Shown: positions 5,683 to 6,380 of the stretch, in pieces
Numbering within the stretch: the stretch's first letter is position 1
Layout of the letters: each line of letters opens with the position of its first letter
Assembly: GCA_021155845.1 (NCBI GenBank)
Contig: JAJNBK010000021.1
Location: 1 to 6,380 of the forward strand
Length of the DNA stretch: 6,380 bases
Direction: 5' to 3'
From: Nitrososphaeraceae archaeon
GTDB taxonomy: Archaea; Thermoproteota; Nitrososphaeria; Nitrososphaerales; Nitrososphaeraceae
Made by a program: the position numbers and the translations under genes
The notes under the pieces: model-generated
Told to the model about the DNA's origin: nothing
The model's input: the letters and a program-made list of their open reading frames with translations, nothing else
Database searches by the model: none

Positions 5683-5998
5683 GCCTAAACTGTTACATAC
5701 TTAATAATATGCAAAAATTTATGGTTCCTATTAAATATGGGGACAATCAACCTTGGGTTGAACTTATTAGTATAATAACAGCTAGTGTGAGTAGAAATAT
5801 CTGCTGGCATTACAGCAAGAATTAATTTGTACCCACTCTTATAGTGAATGATGAAGCCCACTGGAAGGAGGACACGAACCGAGGTTTCAAATCCCACTGG
5901 CAGCTTTGAACCGTTTTCATACGTAGGAACGAACTAACTTTTAACTACTCACATCGTCTCACATGATCCTTCGATACACTAACAATTCCATAGATTTG
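5683..5998. other. gene-free stretch between the insertion sequence and the second VOC fragment
   Basis: No frame here resembles a known protein. A 70-codon minus-strand frame (5897-5685) has no domain, no promoter and no start signal, and ends right at the IS border, so it is not called. The stretch holds a perfect 6-base hairpin (TCAACC, TTG, GGTTGA at 5747-5761), a direct repeat CCCACTGG at 5857-5864 and 5893-5900, and a T-loop-like string GGTTTCAAATCCC at 5883-5895 that does not fold into a tRNA. Confidence 0.4.
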
Positions 5999-6274
5999 TT
6001 ACCCATCTTCTACTGGCCAGTTTCCTTTAGTTACAAATTCTACAAGATTGCCTGCAGGGTCTCTAAAGTAAATTGACCCACTTCCATTGCCCCATGCTAT
6101 CTCTTTTTCAATAGCAGTATAATTTTGTGTCAGCATATTTTTTGAATTGTCGTACTCATTTTTTTCTATCTCTAAAGCAAGATGAATACATGCAGGAGGA
6201 GTTATTGCACCATGAGTAGGAAATCTGCTATTTCCTTCAACTCTTGTATTTTCAGGATTAAAAATTAGAAGCAT
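5999..6274 (-). pseudogene. VOC/glyoxalase-fold protein, C-terminal part only
   Basis: From ATG 6274 to TAA 6001-5999 the frame gives 91 residues covering roughly the last two thirds of a VOC domain: the strand LLIFNPENTR, THGAITPPACIHLALEIE with likely metal ligand H31, a helix (YDNSKNMLTQNY), the strand SGSIYFRDPAGNLVEFV with likely ligand E79, and a short GNWP tail. The IYFRDPAGNLVE block is the hallmark of glyoxalase/bleomycin-resistance/dioxygenase proteins. The N-terminal beta-alpha-beta unit with the first metal ligand is missing. Upstream of 6274 the minus-strand frame meets TAG within four codons, and the DNA there is CHRD coding sequence on the other strand. M1 is therefore probably an internal Met of the original protein, which was cut at this junction. 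The remaining frame is clean, so the cut may be recent. Substrate unknown. Confidence 0.7.
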
Positions 6275-6380
6275 GTGTAAAAGCTACAAACATAACAGGT
6301 GTTACAGCAGGACATACACACCTTGGTGCAAAAGGCCAAAACGGGCCTATAGTGGTCACATTATTCAAATATGATTCTCC
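6275..6380 (+). pseudogene. CHRD-domain protein fragment, 5' end lost, 3' end outside the window
   Basis: The plus frame reading ACA at 6286 is open from 6262 to the window end. From about 6277 it reads VKATNITGVTAGHTHLGAKG, then QNGPIVVTLFKYDS, the core of a CHRD domain (the H-x-HLG-x-x-G-x-NGPIVV pattern). CHRD proteins are secreted beta-rich proteins, numerous in Nitrososphaeria, with unknown function. No signal peptide or start codon is present. Upstream of about 6275 the frame crosses the VOC fragment and reaches a stop at 6259-6261. So the gene has lost its signal peptide and the first part of the domain, and is joined to the second VOC fragment. It could still be an exposed 3' remnant of a multi-domain gene. 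The right end cannot be judged. Confidence 0.66.

Noticed and set aside
5685..5897. 70-codon minus-strand frame next to the IS
   Set aside because: No domain, no promoter, and it ends at the IS border. Sequence character is that of random AT-rich DNA.
5870..5910. tRNA gene
   Set aside because: Only a T-loop-like string is present. The T-stem has mismatches, and no matching 5' acceptor strand, D-arm or anticodon arm is found upstream.
1..6380. CRISPR array, defence island or biosynthetic cluster
   Set aside because: No regularly spaced repeats, no Cas, restriction or toxin-antitoxin signatures, and the recognisable genes do not form a pathway.

Overview
The window looks like accessory DNA from an ammonia-oxidising archaeon of the Nitrososphaeria, most like the Nitrososphaerales (a Nitrosocosmicus-type genome would fit). 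This is inferred from AT-rich DNA, TATA-like boxes about 20-28 bases before start codons with no clear Shine-Dalgarno site, a CHRD-domain fragment, a lone C2H2 zinc-finger miniprotein, VOC/glyoxalase genes, and a short IS6-like element with the archaeal form of the DDE region. No marker gene fixes the taxonomy.

Layout. Positions 1-122 are the 3' end of an alpha/beta hydrolase (+). Positions 238-342 hold the first codons of a response-regulator receiver domain, cut off after about 15-18 residues. Five units then lie in tandem on the minus strand (read right to left): a phytoene-desaturase-like FAD oxidoreductase pseudogene (3350-2062), an intact class III nucleotide cyclase (1940-1254), the N-terminal half of a VOC protein (1187-1039), a C2H2 zinc-finger miniprotein (970-761) and a four-helix membrane protein (724-299). 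On the plus strand follow a secreted protein with two copies of a beta-rich domain (3488-4528), about 430 bases with no recognisable gene, a 719-base IS6-like insertion sequence with perfect 14-base ends (4964-5682) and a frameshifted transposase, and about 315 bases with no recognisable gene. The window ends with the C-terminal half of a second VOC protein (6274-5999, -) abutting a CHRD-domain gene that has lost its 5' end (from about 6275, +).

Overall this is a region of gene decay and rearrangement. Two protein-coding units carry frameshifts or nonsense codons (oxidoreductase, transposase), one is both frameshifted and truncated (first VOC), and three are simply cut (receiver, second VOC, CHRD). 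Four genes look intact: the cyclase, the secreted protein, the zinc-finger miniprotein and the membrane protein. I see no coherent new multi-gene system. The best leads are the intact cyclase with a helically phased direct repeat upstream of its promoter, the duplicated-domain secreted protein, the deletion-only pattern of frameshifts, and the IS copy lacking a target duplication.
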